Source: Ornithodoros turicata (lineage: Eukaryota > Arthropoda > Arachnida > Ixodida > Argasidae). From it: a stretch of DNA of 64,000 nucleotides. Shown in pieces: positions 18,849-29,476 of this stretch. Each line of letters starts with the position of its first letter. Positions within the stretch are counted from its first letter, which is position 1. Made by a program: the position numbers and the translations under genes. The stretch lies in NCBI RefSeq assembly GCF_037126465.1, contig NC_088206.1:32800790-32864789 (forward strand), given 5' to 3'. A model generated the notes under the pieces. That model was not told the origin of the DNA and did no database searches. It saw only the letters and a program-made list of their open reading frames with translations.

Positions 18849-21800
18849 TTACTCTTCTAGGGGGTATCTCCGAGGGCTTCGACGTTGTCTGGTGCTTCGA
18901 CGAACTGGTACTGACTCCGTGGCTGGACCCGACCGTGGTTCGTTCTCGGGAGTGGAAGCAGGTTGCTGCTGCTGATATTGCGATGATCTAAGATGCTCCC
19001 GAGTACGACGAAGCTCAGCACCGTCGCTCGTCCTTATGATGTAGGACCTTGGTGCCCCGGCGGACCCCACAACTGTTGCTGGTGCCCAAGTCTTGACTTT
19101 GCTGTTGTAGGCTGTCACTGGACTATCCGGCAGCAGTTGAGGCAGCTGTCTAGTTCCTCTGTTGTAGTAGACCTGCTGACGTTGGCGGAGATGCTGAAGC
19201 CGTGATACCACATCCTTTGGCTGTACCAGGCTTGGTTGCAGACATGCTGAATGTACCGGAAGAAGTGTCCGGGTGCTCCTTCCCATCAAGCGTTGTACTG
19301 GTGATTTTAACACCTTGTCCCGCGGAGTATTTCTCCACTCGAGCAGAGCAGTCTTGAATTCTGTGCTCTCATAGTCGTACTTGCTTAGTAGTTTCTTCGC
19401 TTCCCTCACTGCTCGTTCAGCCATGCCGTTAGACCTCGGGTAATGAGGGCTAGAAGTAATGTGCGTGACTCCGAGGAACCTCATGCCTTCTCGGAACTCA
19501 TGGCTGCCGAAAGGTGGGCCATTATCGCTCAGAAACCTTACTGGAATTCCATGCGTGGTGAACACGTCTGTGCATATGGCTACCACCTCTTTCGCTGTAG
19601 ATCGCTTTAGTGGTTTGACTTCGTAGTAGAAAGAGTAGTAGTCCACAAGGATCAAGAACTCTCTTCCACCCTGGCTGAAAAGGTCAGCGCCGATAACCTG
19701 CCATGGCAACTTAGGGAGTTCATGGCTTATCATAGGAAGTCTCTCGTTTCGTGGTCGATGCTTCTCACATAGAGCGCAGTTTCTTGCTAGTTGTTCAATC
19801 TCAGACGTGATCCCGGGCCAGAACATGACGTCCCGCGCTCTCTCCTTCATCTTTTCTTCTCCACAGTGTGAAGCATGCAACAGCTTTAGTGTGATTTGCC
19901 GCATTCCCTTTGGGATGATTAGTCTGTTGGAACGAAACAGCAGACCATCCTGCGCGTGAATTTCTTCCTTGTAGGTCCAGTACTGACGCACCTCGTTGTC
20001 AACTTCGTTTTTATTGTTAGGCCATGCTGTTTCGACGTATTTTCGGATCTTCTGCAGCTGGCTATCACGTTGTGTCGCTCGCGATATTTCCGCTATTTTT
20101 TCGTCGGAAACATCGAGGTATTGAAGTACGTTTACATAGAAGTGCTCTTCTTCTCTCAGGCATTCCTGCTTCGGAAAGCGTGATAAAGCATCTGCAATGA
20201 ACATTTCCTTTCCAGGTTTGTATACAACGTTAATCGGGTATTTTTGAAGTGCGAGCCTCATTCTTTGTAGACGAAGTGGACATCCGTGGAGAGGCTTCTT
20301 GAAAATGGCTTCCAACGGCTTGTGGTCGGACTCGACCTTTACGCTGGGTTGTCCGAAGATGTACTCGTGGAACTTCTCGCAGCCGTGTACAATGGCGACC
20401 ATCTCCTTTTCAATTTGTGCTAATCTTTGTTGAGTCTCCGTAAGGGAACGGGAGGAATACGCAACGGGATGCCCTTCTTGTGTTAAGACAGCTCCAACTC
20501 CATCCTGGCTAGCGTCGACTGAGAGCGTCACAGGCTTGTGTGCTTGAAAGTACGCTAAAACCGGTGCCTTCGTCAACGCTTCGCGTAGCTCTTTGAAGCT
20601 GTCTTTGTGTCTGGTTGACCATTCCCAAATTGTATCTGTTTTGAGCAGTTCACGTAGCGGTGCCGACACTTGTGATGCATTGGGGATGAATCTTGACACG
20701 AAGTTGATCATGCCCAGAAAGGTACGAAGTTCCTTGACATTTGTTGGCTCAGTAACGGCGAGAATATCCTCGACTCGCCTTGGATCCACAGCAAGTCCTT
20801 CTGACGTGATCATTTGTCCCAAGTACCGTACTTGCTGTTGAAGGAAACAACATTTCCTGATGTTTAGTTTGAGGTTTACATCCCTGCATCGCTCCAGCAG
20901 CCTCATAAGGCGTTGATCATGCTCAGCCTTGGTCCCTCCCCAGACAAGGATGTCGTCCATTACGACATCGACACCGTCGAGATCCTGTAGGACACTGTGC
21001 ATAGCTCGCTGGAAGACTTCAGGAGCTGTTGAAATCCCAAACGGCATCCTTAGGAAACGGTATCGCCCAAACGGTGTGCTCATAGTACAGATGTATGAGG
21101 AGTCCTTGTCGAGCTGAATTTGCCAAAAGCCAGACGATGCGTCAAGTGTCGAAAAGTACTTTGCCTTTCCCAGACGCGGCGCGATATCTTCGAGTGTCGC
21201 CATGGGGTAGTGTTCCCGAAGGAGCGCCTTGTTGAGATCTGCGGGATCAAGACAGATCCTGACCTTATCTTTCTTGACCACGACCACCATGTTGCTCGCC
21301 CACTCGGTAGGTTCCGTCACCTTGGCGATTACTCCGTCGGCTTCCATGTGGTCGAGTTCGCGCTTGACTTTGTCTTTCAGTGCAACGGCAATCCGCCTTG
21401 CTGGTTTTACAACTCCTTTTGCATGGGGTGTTAACTTCATGTGGTACTGTACCCCTTTTAGCTTTCCAAGGCCTTCAAAGACGTCCCGATAAGGTTGTGC
21501 TGGTCCGTACAAGTGATGTTCGTCGCTTGTTTTTGTAGCAACTGCCGAATGCACTGTGCGCTGGATCAAACCTAGTTCTTCCGACGCTTTCCCACTCAGG
21601 GTAAGCGGTACCTCTTGTGGTACGACGAAGAACAGCACCTTTGTGCTTTGGCCGTTACATGATGCTTGCAGAGGAATCCTGCCTGCGGCCTTTTGCTTGA
21701 AGCCAAAGAAGGTGTTCAACGTAACGTTGCATTTTGTAGTCTTCTTGTTAGTGACTTTTCTCAACTGTCCGGCTGAGATTACGGAACAATTGGCACCAGT

Positions 21801-22718
21801 GTCTACTCTGCAGTTTAGTTTCACGTTCTCGATCGTAACCTCAGCAGACCAGAGATCGCTCGATGCGACGTTATTTACGGACAGCATTTGCAAGAAGTAA
21901 GTGTCTTCTTCACGTTCCACTTCAAGGACCTGTTTTGCCTTCGGCTTCCTTCTATATTTCTTTCGTTGTCCTTTGCTTCTGCACACACTGGCGAAGTGGT
22001 TAAGTTTACCGCAGCTCTTGCATTCCTTGCCTTGCGCCGGACATGCATCTTTATCGTGCGTATATCCACACTTCGAACAAGTTCTCGTTCGCTTCGTGAC
22101 CGCGTGAACTTCCTTCACTTCATCTTTTTCCTTCTGGATATCGTCAAACTGCTGCTTGCTGAGCTCTCTCATCCGACATGTTTCTATAACCTTCTCACAT
22201 GACGGATTTTCCGAGATCAGCCTTTGCTGAAGTTTCTTGTCGCGAACTCCAAGGATTATGCGGCTACGCAGCATGCGATTTTCCAAGGTCCCGAACTCGC
22301 AGCTAGCAGCGAGTATCCGAAGCTCTGTCAGCCACTCGTCAAATCGCTCCCCTTCTTTCTGGTTTCGCGATCCGAACAGAAATTCGTGGTACGTTAAATT
22401 GAGCGTCGGTTTGCAGTGCTCTTCCAGTTTCTGGATAAGCTTGTCGACATCGTCACGGTCCGCTTCCGTTTCAAACTGTAGCGTATTGCATATCTTCCTG
22501 CCTTCTTCACCCAGTATAACCAAGAAGGTCGCGGCCTGAACTTCCTTTGGCTGCGCCTTTAGATTTGTCGCTGTAGAGAAGAGTCTAAACTCGCCTTTCC
22601 ACAACTTCCAAGCTTTCCAAAGATCGCCGGTAACATCGAGTGGCTTGGGCGGAGGCAGGATACTTGTCATCGTTGCTGCTACCAACGTTGAAGTCATCGG
22701 CGTAGTAGTCGTTTCCAT
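18849..22718 (-). CDS. Gypsy-1 Gag-Pol polyprotein
   Basis: A single open frame of 1289 codons from ATG 22718 (METTTTPMTS). Codons upstream to 22802 are open but start in the LTR/PBS region, so this Met is preferred. Order: capsid-like Gag; zinc knuckles CSKCGYTHDKDAC and CKSCGKLNHFASVC at about 214-246; retropepsin with VDTGANCSVIS at about 305; reverse transcriptase with LDASSGFWQIQ, LRMPFGISTAP and VMDDILVWG (catalytic DD at about 588); RNase H beginning SVDASQDGVGAVL; integrase with an H-x3-H-like/CALC zinc finger and a D-D-35-E triad (about D1012, D1065, E1101); basic C-terminus. The enzymes copy element RNA to DNA and insert it. All key residues I can check are present. Single-frame gag-pol is typical of the Mag clade. 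Confidence 0.95.
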   Translation of the reverse strand: METTTTPMTSTLVAATMTSILPPPKPLDVTGDLWKAWKLWKGEFRLFSTATNLKAQPKEVQAATFLVILGEEGRKICNTLQFETEADRDDVDKLIQKLEEHCKPTLNLTYHEFLFGSRNQKEGERFDEWLTELRILAASCEFGTLENRMLRSRIILGVRDKKLQQRLISENPSCEKVIETCRMRELSKQQFDDIQKEKDEVKEVHAVTKRTRTCSKCGYTHDKDACPAQGKECKSCGKLNHFASVCRSKGQRKKYRRKPKAKQVLEVEREEDTYFLQMLSVNNVASSDLWSAEVTIENVKLNCRVDTGANCSVISAGQLRKVTNKKTTKCNVTLNTFFGFKQKAAGRIPLQASCNGQSTKVLFFVVPQEVPLTLSGKASEELGLIQRTVHSAVATKTSDEHHLYGPAQPYRDVFEGLGKLKGVQYHMKLTPHAKGVVKPARRIAVALKDKVKRELDHMEADGVIAKVTEPTEWASNMVVVVKKDKVRICLDPADLNKALLREHYPMATLEDIAPRLGKAKYFSTLDASSGFWQIQLDKDSSYICTMSTPFGRYRFLRMPFGISTAPEVFQRAMHSVLQDLDGVDVVMDDILVWGGTKAEHDQRLMRLLERCRDVNLKLNIRKCCFLQQQVRYLGQMITSEGLAVDPRRVEDILAVTEPTNVKELRTFLGMINFVSRFIPNASQVSAPLRELLKTDTIWEWSTRHKDSFKELREALTKAPVLAYFQAHKPVTLSVDASQDGVGAVLTQEGHPVAYSSRSLTETQQRLAQIEKEMVAIVHGCEKFHEYIFGQPSVKVESDHKPLEAIFKKPLHGCPLRLQRMRLALQKYPINVVYKPGKEMFIADALSRFPKQECLREEEHFYVNVLQYLDVSDEKIAEISRATQRDSQLQKIRKYVETAWPNNKNEVDNEVRQYWTYKEEIHAQDGLLFRSNRLIIPKGMRQITLKLLHASHCGEEKMKERARDVMFWPGITSEIEQLARNCALCEKHRPRNERLPMISHELPKLPWQVIGADLFSQGGREFLILVDYYSFYYEVKPLKRSTAKEVVAICTDVFTTHGIPVRFLSDNGPPFGSHEFREGMRFLGVTHITSSPHYPRSNGMAERAVREAKKLLSKYDYESTEFKTALLEWRNTPRDKVLKSPVQRLMGRSTRTLLPVHSACLQPSLVQPKDVVSRLQHLRQRQQVYYNRGTRQLPQLLPDSPVTAYNSKVKTWAPATVVGSAGAPRSYIIRTSDGAELRRTREHLRSSQYQQQQPASTPENEPRSGPATESVPVRRSTRQRRSPRRYPLEE

Positions 22719-22782
22719 TGCGAACTTCTGCCAGCTAGGGCTAATCCTTTCGCTTCGAACGCTGGCCACGTCGTTGACGTAA

Positions 22783-22796
22783 CACCGCTGCCACCA
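22783..22796 (-). promoter_or_regulatory. Gypsy-1 primer-binding site (tRNA-Leu-like)
   Basis: TGGTGGCAGCGGTG follows the 5' LTR immediately. It complements the 3' end of a typical animal tRNA-Leu (CACCGCTGCCACCA). The tRNA identity comes from memory of tRNA-Leu sequences. Confidence 0.7.
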
Positions 22797-22888
22797 TGTC
22801 ACACGTGGTGCAACTCTTTATTCGTCGTCTTTCTCTTTGCCATCTCGCGAGCCTATACAGAGCGCTCGTCGTCGTTAACACCATTACA
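22797..22888 (-). repeat. Gypsy-1 5' LTR
   Basis: 92 bp, identical to the 3' LTR, with the CCTAT target duplication at 22889-22893. Confidence 0.95.
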
Positions 22889-23027
22889 CCTATTATTTTG
22901 TACGTGTGTTTTTACTCAGAGCTCTCATGCTGAATTTTTAACTGAGGCAACGAAATTACAAAACACGCATGCCAGTTGCGTTAAAACTGAGGACATTGCA
23001 TTATTTTTGCTGATTTCATATTTTCAG

Positions 23028-23138
23028 GCATGGAGAGAAGAAATGCAGAAGGCAGCCAAGAGTCATTTTACTAAAGGCACAGGAGTAAAAAGATTGAAAA
23101 GTGAAAGCTGTACAAATATTGATGCACAGACGGTGTGA
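23028..23138 (+). pseudogene. MULE-like transposase N-terminal exon remnant
   Basis: After a TTTTCAG acceptor the exon encodes AWREEMQKAAKSHFTKGTG, then VKRLKSES, before a TGA at 23136-23138. A homologous exon on the minus strand ending at 53978 extends further into CYYICDR, which resembles the Tyr-rich Cys motif seen before MULE transposase domains. I do not recognise the domain with certainty. Confidence 0.4.
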
Positions 23139-25308
23139 AGAAAGCAATAGGAGCAGGGCAGTTTTCAGACGCAGCTTTGGAACCAGATTCCAAGAGCCTG
23201 TTGAATTCATGTTTAAAGACCTTCACACCTGCATCATTTACTCATGAATGCAGCATTGTCATGTAACAACACATGACAGTCCATCAATGCTTTGAACATG
23301 TATTGAGTTTATGCCTCTGGTTGGATATGAAACAATTAATCTTTCAGTGAGCATACCATTTTCCAAAGTGCAAAACATCAGAAACAGTTTATTAACATGG
23401 CTCATGTCTTGTGCCATCTCCAACTGAGAGGAGAGTAATACCAGGCTTGTATCTATGAACCGGTCTTAACAATAACCCCGTTTTCACGATATCCCAAAAA
23501 GCCCTTAACCTCGCTAACAATGTTCTTAAGCTGGGGCCACGTGAACTCACTCGGTTATGATCCGTATGGTTTCTGGGCATCGTGCTCCATGAAAATATCG
23601 GGTGGCAACATCATACACTTTGTTAAAAGGAGAACTACGCCTGGTGTCTTCACACTTGCTAACGGCTCAGATGCTGTTAACGTTCTGTGTGCTGTCGTTT
23701 ATCCAGAATCACAAGCACGGACGGGTGTTGAGAGAGAGAAAAAAAAGGGGGGGATGGGTCATTATTGTAGTTACGTCGTTACAGCTTAACATATCATTAC
23801 TGACATGTGTCTAACGCTGAAATCGCAAGGGCACCCCCGGTAGGGAGTGCACTGGTGAAAAAGTTAGGGGGGTGTCACTGAACATTTGGGGGGTGTGGGG
23901 GGGGATCTGGATCACTGTGTGCCCGACACCCTTATCCACTCGCATATCACTTATGGCCTCACATATACCTTCAACTCCTTCTCCTGACCCAGAAGCGGGC
24001 ACTGCAGATTCTTTTTTTAGATCCCGATGAGTCTGTCTCATTTGCTTTTCCCCTTTACCGCATACTCAATGTACGCTCAGCTTGTGAAGTATAAAGTAGC
24101 TCAGGATATGTACCATCTATTTTACACATCTTCTAGTCAACTTCAGTTAACCATGCAGAATTATACCACACCCTTCTCTCAGGCATGAGCACAATTCTGG
24201 TTTCCTTACCACAATAACTTCGGTCCATTCTTGCTTTCGTCCTGGGGTAGTTAAATTTGGAACGACATCCCTCTATGATAGTGTTTCTTGAACTTTTCCA
24301 GTATGTGACCCCTTTGAGTAGCACCAAACCACCATGACCCCCCACATTTACCTTAACCCCACCCTCCGAAAATTTACTTTTTTTTCAATGACGCGGATAC
24401 ATTTATATTGTAATGTATTTAAACCACAGAGAGAGCTACCAAAATGCTTATTGCTGTTTTTTTACAAGGATTGATTTTCAGGAGGTATTTGCTTTCTTGA
24501 TACGAGCAAATCAGTACGTTGGTCTGTGTGACTCAAGCCATATCAAGCTATGCAAGCAAGGCATATCACATGTCTACCCAGACCCTCCATGACCCCCAGG
24601 AGAAGGCTCCTAACCAGTCAAGGCTCATTTGGGGGGGGGGGGGGGTCATGACCGCAGCTTGAGAAACACAGCTCTACGCATTTGTTCCAACAATAACCGT
24701 GCATCCTTCAAAAACGCGAACAAACAGGACTTATACATAGGCATGCAATTACTTTTTCATTATTTGCATGTCTCTACTATGCAATATATTTTCTATATGC
24801 TTGGCATGTGTTCTTGGTATTTCTGTTCCCCTCAAACTGTGTAGACGTTTGCATTGACTGTGTCTTGGACTGTTCAACAGGGCTTGCCCTCTCAGTCCTT
24901 TTATCAGTAATTAATGTACACTGTCATGGAATAACAATAAAAATCTCAAAGCTAAAAAAGAGGAAAATAATCATCTGAAACACACCTGCCTGACTGATTC
25001 TTTCAACAATCTCCTCACAAATGCTTGATGAGTGATAGTTCATGTAACCACTCCTCTGTTTGCATGGCACAGGACATGCACCTTGAAGATGATGATGTGC
25101 ACAGAAACGAGCTTTAACAGACTGAGGAAGTTTAGAGGATGTGGTAAACCTATGAGTTTGTTGTTGCCTTGAATGGGCAATCACTGCACAGAGGTAAAAC
25201 TTATTAATGTTGGCTACTGCCTTCAAAGTTGAACTATGCATTTTTTCATGCCCTGCACTTGTCTTTGTATCCCGGAGGTCACCCAAATGACTTTAAGAGG
25301 GGATACCA
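23139..25308. other. Unassigned sequence with fragments of the element A/B interior
   Basis: No gene is supported. The segment 23700-23930 (CAGCTTAACATATCATTAC, GCTGAAATCGCAAGGGCACC) matches 45800-45960 in element B and 26060-26160 (reverse) in element A, so part of this family is also dispersed outside them. Poly-G runs occur at 23880-23910 and 24630-24645. Confidence 0.5.
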
Positions 25309-25316
25309 GCTCCAAA

Positions 25317-25436
25317 GGTAACATCTCATTACGGCCGAAAATCCTTTAATCCCCAAGTGTCTTAATACGGCCAAATCTCAATACGGCCGAGGGTAGTCTC
25401 ATTTCGGCCTAAGATGTTTCATCACGGCCAAAAAGA
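25317..25436 (+). repeat. Element A left terminal repeat block
   Basis: Tandemly repeated CTCATTACGGCCGAAA-like words, with phase breaks such as ATCCTTTAATCCCCAAG that also occur at the other three ends of this family (28970, 41240, 46640). Confidence 0.85.
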
Positions 25437-25562
25437 AAAAAGAAGCATCCACCATATTAGCAATCGCTGTGTTTTATGCTTCCCAAAGTGTGTCCGAGGC
25501 GGTGTGCCCCCACGGCTTGTGCCACACACAACGGTTCATGCACACAATGTCGCGACAGTGTT

Positions 25563-25799
25563 TCATGCATCCCTCGTGAAAAATGTTTTTATTGTCATAT
25601 GTGTCACACGATATTTGTATGTGTTACGCCATTTTCTCTCAGTATTCAAGCACCATCCTACTCGTTGGTTCTGTGAGCAAACTGTGTGTGTGTTCTGAAA
25701 AGTTACTCCACAAGGGAGCCCACTGGGAGCTCCAGGAGCCACATGACCTATGACCATGATCTTCTCCCCCACTAGCTGCCTTCTACAATTTACGTCCAC
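25563..25799 (-). pseudogene. Element A minus-strand gene, last exon (unrecognised)
   Basis: Behind a TTTCAG acceptor (minus strand) the exon opens VDVNCRRQLVGEKIMVIGHV, then GAPSGLPCGV, and ends FFTRDA. The equivalent in element B is 46206-46445. The two stay open over most of their length, with an indel in the CA-rich part, suggesting coding origin. It follows the Cys-rich exon at 26370-26485. No known domain was recognised. Confidence 0.45.
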
Positions 25800-26369
25800 C
25801 TGAAATTAAAAAAAAAATACATAAGGCACCAATTTGATGATGACCAAAAGACATATGCTGTCAAGCAGACTTTTTTTGTCATATATTCAAACATATTCAA
25901 GAATTAATGACAACAATGACAATTACGTCATGATGATGCAGCTGCATAGCCAGGAAAATATTTCAGGAGGTGTTTTATGAGGCTTTACATGGGGTGGAGG
26001 AGTCCCCCTCGTCAGTGCTTTATCCAGACCCCCCTACACCCCCTAACTATTTTTTCCTGTGCACCCCCTACAGGGGGTGCCCTTGCGATTTCAGCTTCAG
26101 ACACGTCTGTAATGATATGCTAAGCTGTAATGACGTAACTATAATGATGACCTCCCCCCACAATTTTTTCCAACACCCCTCTCGTGCTTGGGATTCTGGA
26201 TAAACCCCTGCCCCTCGTTCATTTTTGTGGGGCACTACATTAGAGCTTATGCCACTGCACTGATGTCACAATGTTATAAGTGTGTGTCACTCTGGGCATT
26301 GGGAATTCCTCTAAGCTAGAATATGTAAATTCAGAATCAGTATATCGGAAGGCTACCGAAGGAAGTTAC

Positions 26370-26485
26370 CTGCAGGCTTCATGCTGAAACGCGTGTGCGC
26401 AAAACACTTCCGCCGTGGTGGGCGACGTCGTTAGTGTAATCATACACGCAGGACAATTGCGGGCACATGGAGTAGTGGCAGCAAC
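26370..26485 (-). pseudogene. Element A minus-strand gene, Cys-rich exon (unrecognised)
   Basis: A 116-bp exon with AG acceptor and CAG/GTAAC donor, open in the frame reading VAATTPCARNCPACMITLT and ending AFQHEAC. It has exactly the same length and splice sites as 45527-45642 in element B, and most differences are conservative. The Cys spacing (C-x3-C-x2-C) hints at metal binding, but the family is unknown. Confidence 0.5.
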
Positions 26486-26919
26486 CTGAAAACGATACAT
26501 TTTCTCGTTATACTATATGATTAATAAAAAATATACATTCCCACATGTTTCGTTTTGTCGTTTGTAAGAAGCGCCCCCCCCCCCCCAGACTCCCCCCAAT
26601 CTGTAGAACCTAACTTAACCTAACCTCACTAAAGTGAGGTGACTTGGCCCCCTACCTTTCGTAAGATGAGAAGTTTCGAATCCGTTAGGTTTAGCACTCC
26701 CGTGTTCCTCCAGCGCTACAAGTGCATCAGATGGGGTTGTTCAGATGCACATAAAATAACTTCTAGACCACAAATTCTTGTAATTCTTGTTTTTTTTTTA
26801 TATTCGCTATATGGTCTTCTCTCACTTCAGTGCATTATTTCTCTTCTGAACACTCCGGCTAATTAGAAAAAGCCATAAGCCCGTCTACGGAACTACACCC
26901 TAGCTATTTTCCATTCCAG

Positions 26920-27010
26920 TCATGTTATGTGGGTACGCGAAGGATTCCGAAAACAACAACAACAACATGGCTAACAGGATGTTGCTGCCCAGGGAGTCTT
27001 GGCTGAAGAG
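26920..27010 (+). pseudogene. Element A plus-strand gene, exon 1 remnant (unrecognised)
   Basis: An acceptor TTTCCATTCCAG, an exon containing NMANRMLLPRESW, and a GTGAGC donor. The copy in element B is 42156-42246 (minus strand) with the same splice sites and the peptide NNNMANRMLLPRESWRR. No domain was recognised. Confidence 0.45.
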
Positions 27011-27017
27011 GTGAGCT

Positions 27018-27832
27018 GTTAAGATTACCAATGGTGGTGCATTTCTTGTTTAGGTCCGCCACTCGATTTGAACCTTGAAATCTACATACCTGGATGCAAT
27101 TATGTAAGGTGTATCGTAATCTGTAATTAATATGCGGCGCTCGGTTCCACAAATTCCTCTAGAGACCCGTGATTCACGGAAAGTTTCAGCAGCGGCGACC
27201 ATGTCATCTCCATGCGCCCATTGTTTACCTATGACAGCTTACGCACACCTCGCACTCTTCCCAGCATGCCTTTCGCCTGTTCGTTGCTAAGACGCACAGC
27301 GACTCCGCTAGCGGACGACAGTCGGCCTCCCCCACACGCAATTGTTCCGCGCCAAAATTGGCACCGTCTTCTGCCAGCACAGTCTCGAACAACTGCGGGG
27401 GAAGCAACCCCCCCCCCCCGCGTGTAATATGTATTGACCTAACCTGACCTAACCTCACTACACTTCGTGTAGTGAGGAAAGCCAAGCTCTGTGGCTTATG
27501 CGTAGGAGTACCACAAATGATACCCGTCGAGATCTAGTACTTTCATTGTGCATTCTTGGCAACGAGCGAGAGGGAACAGGCGAAAGGCATGCTGGGAAGA
27601 GTGCGAGGTGCGCGTAAGCTGTCATAGGTAAACAATGGGCGTATGGAGATGACATGATCGCCGCTGCCGAAACTTTCCCGGGGAAACTGATCTCTGGAGG
27701 AATTTGTGGAACCGAGCGCCGCATATTAATTAGAGATTACGATGCACCTTGCATAATTACATACAGGTACGTAGATTTCAAAGTTGAAATCGAGTGGCGG
27801 ACCTAAACTAGACATACAACCCAATTGTATCA
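27018..27832. repeat. Fold-back element inside element A
   Basis: Arms of about 240 bp (about 27045-27290 and 27578-27812) are inverted copies containing TAGGTCCGCCACTCGA, GCGGCGCTCGGTTCCACAAA and GGCATGCTGGGAAGAGTGCG, around a loop of about 290 bp. Element B lacks this segment: its intron reads straight from GTGAGCTGTTAAGATC to GGTTCTGTTGTGAAGTG, so the piece is a later insertion. The loop has CCTAACCTGACCTAACC, a telomere-like word, but no array. Confidence 0.8.
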
Positions 27833-28278
27833 CACGGTTCTGTTGTGAAGTGAAAAATTGTGTAGTAGTGCACGAGAGTTAATGCGTGCACTACTTTTAT
27901 AAGAAGAAACGAGAAAAGGAAAGTCATGCATGCATCACTTCATGAATTGTAATGTATCACTGTTTCATATTCACATGTTATTCCATTAAGTGAATGAACT
28001 AATGCAACTAGATTCATCTCATGGGGGGGGGATATGTTTATTAAAGATAGAGAGAGGGGGAAAGGTCATTCATCTCATGGTTATGCATTGTGTTTACCTG
28101 GAAGTCACTAAGGCTTGTCATCTTTTTGTCTAGATGAAGGTTTATGTTAGCCTTGTATGAAATAACGGACACATATCAACATGTATGCAGCTTGTGCACA
28201 TTAAACCAGCCATGTAGAGTCAAATGACTGTTTTTTAAATATTCTAGCCTATTCACGGTTGCCCTTCGCTTATTGCAG

Positions 28279-28449
28279 GTCTACTCATTCCAGAAGCAAG
28301 AATTGTACCATTGTAAAGCGAATGGAAATAAACTGACGTCGACTGAGATAGGTGTTCCTTCTTGGCCAACGACTGTAGGATGTCTCCAGAAAACGTCACA
28401 ACAAAACCGATGTTCATCTAGCTCTCCACAAGTAGCTAACTCCACCTAG
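28279..28449 (+). pseudogene. Element A plus-strand gene, last exon (unrecognised)
   Basis: After a TTATTGCAG acceptor the exon reads VYSFQKQELYHCKANGNKLT, then STEIG and a SWPTTVG motif, and stops at 28447. The counterpart in element B is 41577-41732 (minus), with SWPMTVGWLQRR. The conserved open frame in two copies supports coding. Function is unknown. Confidence 0.5.
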
Positions 28450-28565
28450 TAGCGTGCTGCTTCACAACAACATCAACACTACTTTTGGGGTGTACACATT
28501 ACACAATATGCTGCATTGTTCTGTGGTATGATAACATACTGATTGTCTCACAATATGTTTATATA

Positions 28566-28776
28566 CAGGGTGTTCAAAATTAAGCTTTCACTTGCACTTT
28601 ATAAATAGGCGAACGAAAGAAAACTGGCTGCTATTTTTCTGTTCCTTAAGTCAGAAACAGGTGCTACATAATTAGCAGCACCTATTTCTTACACAAGTAG
28701 TGTAAAGTTATCATTCGGTTTCCTGTCATCACTGTGTTTGCGTAGCGCTCTTGAAAGCTTAATTTTGAACACCCTG
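28566..28776. mobile_element. TA MITE with CAGGGTGTTCAAAATTAAG ends
   Basis: 211 bp with 25-bp perfect inverted ends beginning CAGGGTGTTCAAAATTAAGC, flanked by TA. Element B shows the empty site (CAATATGTGTATATAAATATG near 41455-41470). It is a non-autonomous Tc1/mariner-type element. Confidence 0.9.
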
Positions 28777-28889
28777 TATATGATAAGGGCCCTAAGGGCA
28801 CACTGCATGGCTTATACCCTCTTGAATGTATATCCATACCTCGCTGCAACTTTGCATGTCAATGCACGTTACAATACACATTTTGACTT

Positions 28890-29040
28890 TTGGCCGTTAT
28901 GAGGCATCTTCGGCCGTAATGAGACTACCTTTGACCGTATTGAGACGTTGGCTGTAATGAGGCACTTGGGGATTAAAGGATTATCGGCCGTATTGAGACT
29001 TTCGGCCGTGTTGAGACATCGGCCGTAATGAGATACAATC
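28890..29040 (-). repeat. Element A right terminal repeat block
   Basis: The inverted counterpart of 25317-25436: repeated GGCCGTAATGAGAC words ending GGCCGTAATGAGATACAATC. Confidence 0.85.
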
Positions 29041-29048
29041 GCTCCAAA

Positions 29049-29476
29049 GGCCCCATGTATTTTCTATGGTACACATTTCGTCCTTAATCTCGGTTAATAT
29101 TCGACGGATTTTGACCCGGTTTGTTTTATACAATAGCTTGTCCAATGCTGTACTTGAGCTTCATTACCGATTTTTCATTTTCGCTCTTGACATTTTTCTA
29201 GGCGTTGCGAAAGCACGTGAAAAATTGAATGTAACTTTGAAGCGCTCTTGTTAAAAACTAAGAAGAAAAATGAAAAATCCGTATTGAAACTCAGATGCAG
29301 AATTCTTTCCAGAGCATTGTGATATCATACTCATTGAAGTCCGCTCGCCCGTTATCGAGATTAAGGGCAAAATGCAGAGGTACCTAGAGCCGTGGGAGAT
29401 GGTCCTGTCTTCCCCCTGCATGGTAGCGCCATGCCGCGGATTAGAAGGGAGTAGTATCACTCAAATGCAACAACTC
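29049..29476. other. Unassigned sequence
   Basis: No gene recognised. It is the flank into which element A inserted, since GCTCCAAAGG is shared with 25309. Segments 29070-29100 and 29340-29365 are short inverted copies (TTAATCTCGGTTAATATTCG and the TTATCGAGATTAAGG region). Confidence 0.4.

Larger units (their letters stand above)
18626..22888 (-). mobile_element. Gypsy-1: complete Ty3/gypsy (Mag-like) LTR retrotransposon
   Basis: Two 92-bp LTRs (18626-18717 and 22797-22888) are identical by eye and bounded by TG and CA. The target duplication CCTAT is at 18621-18625 and 22889-22893. One uninterrupted gag-pol frame lies between them, with a primer-binding site and a polypurine tract in the right places. 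There is no env frame. Identical LTRs plus an open frame indicate a recent insertion, making this the youngest and only apparently autonomous element in the window. It interrupts the locus carrying the zinc-finger-like (18251) and AWREEMQK (23028) exons. Confidence 0.95.
25317..29040. mobile_element. Element A: DNA transposon with 8-bp target duplication and motif-repeat ends
   Basis: GCTCCAAA flanks the element at 25309-25316 and 29041-29048. The ends read GGTAACATCTCATTACGGCC and, inverted, GATTGTATCTCATTACGGCC. Each continues for about 120-150 bp as repeats of a 16-18 bp word, (T)CTCATTACGGCCGAA and variants. Element B (41192-46745) is a second copy in opposite orientation. An 8-bp duplication would suit hAT, P or Zisupton/KDZ superfamilies. 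No transposase core is recognised, so assignment stays open. It carries two gene remnants and two later insertions absent from B. Confidence 0.85.

Noticed and set aside
18849..22888. Env-bearing (errantivirus-type) gypsy element
   Set aside because: No open frame remains between the pol stop and the 3' LTR (18732-18848), so there is no env gene.
26605..27460. Telomeric (CCTAA)n sequence
   Set aside because: Only a few degenerate CCTAACC words near 26607 and 27437, no array.
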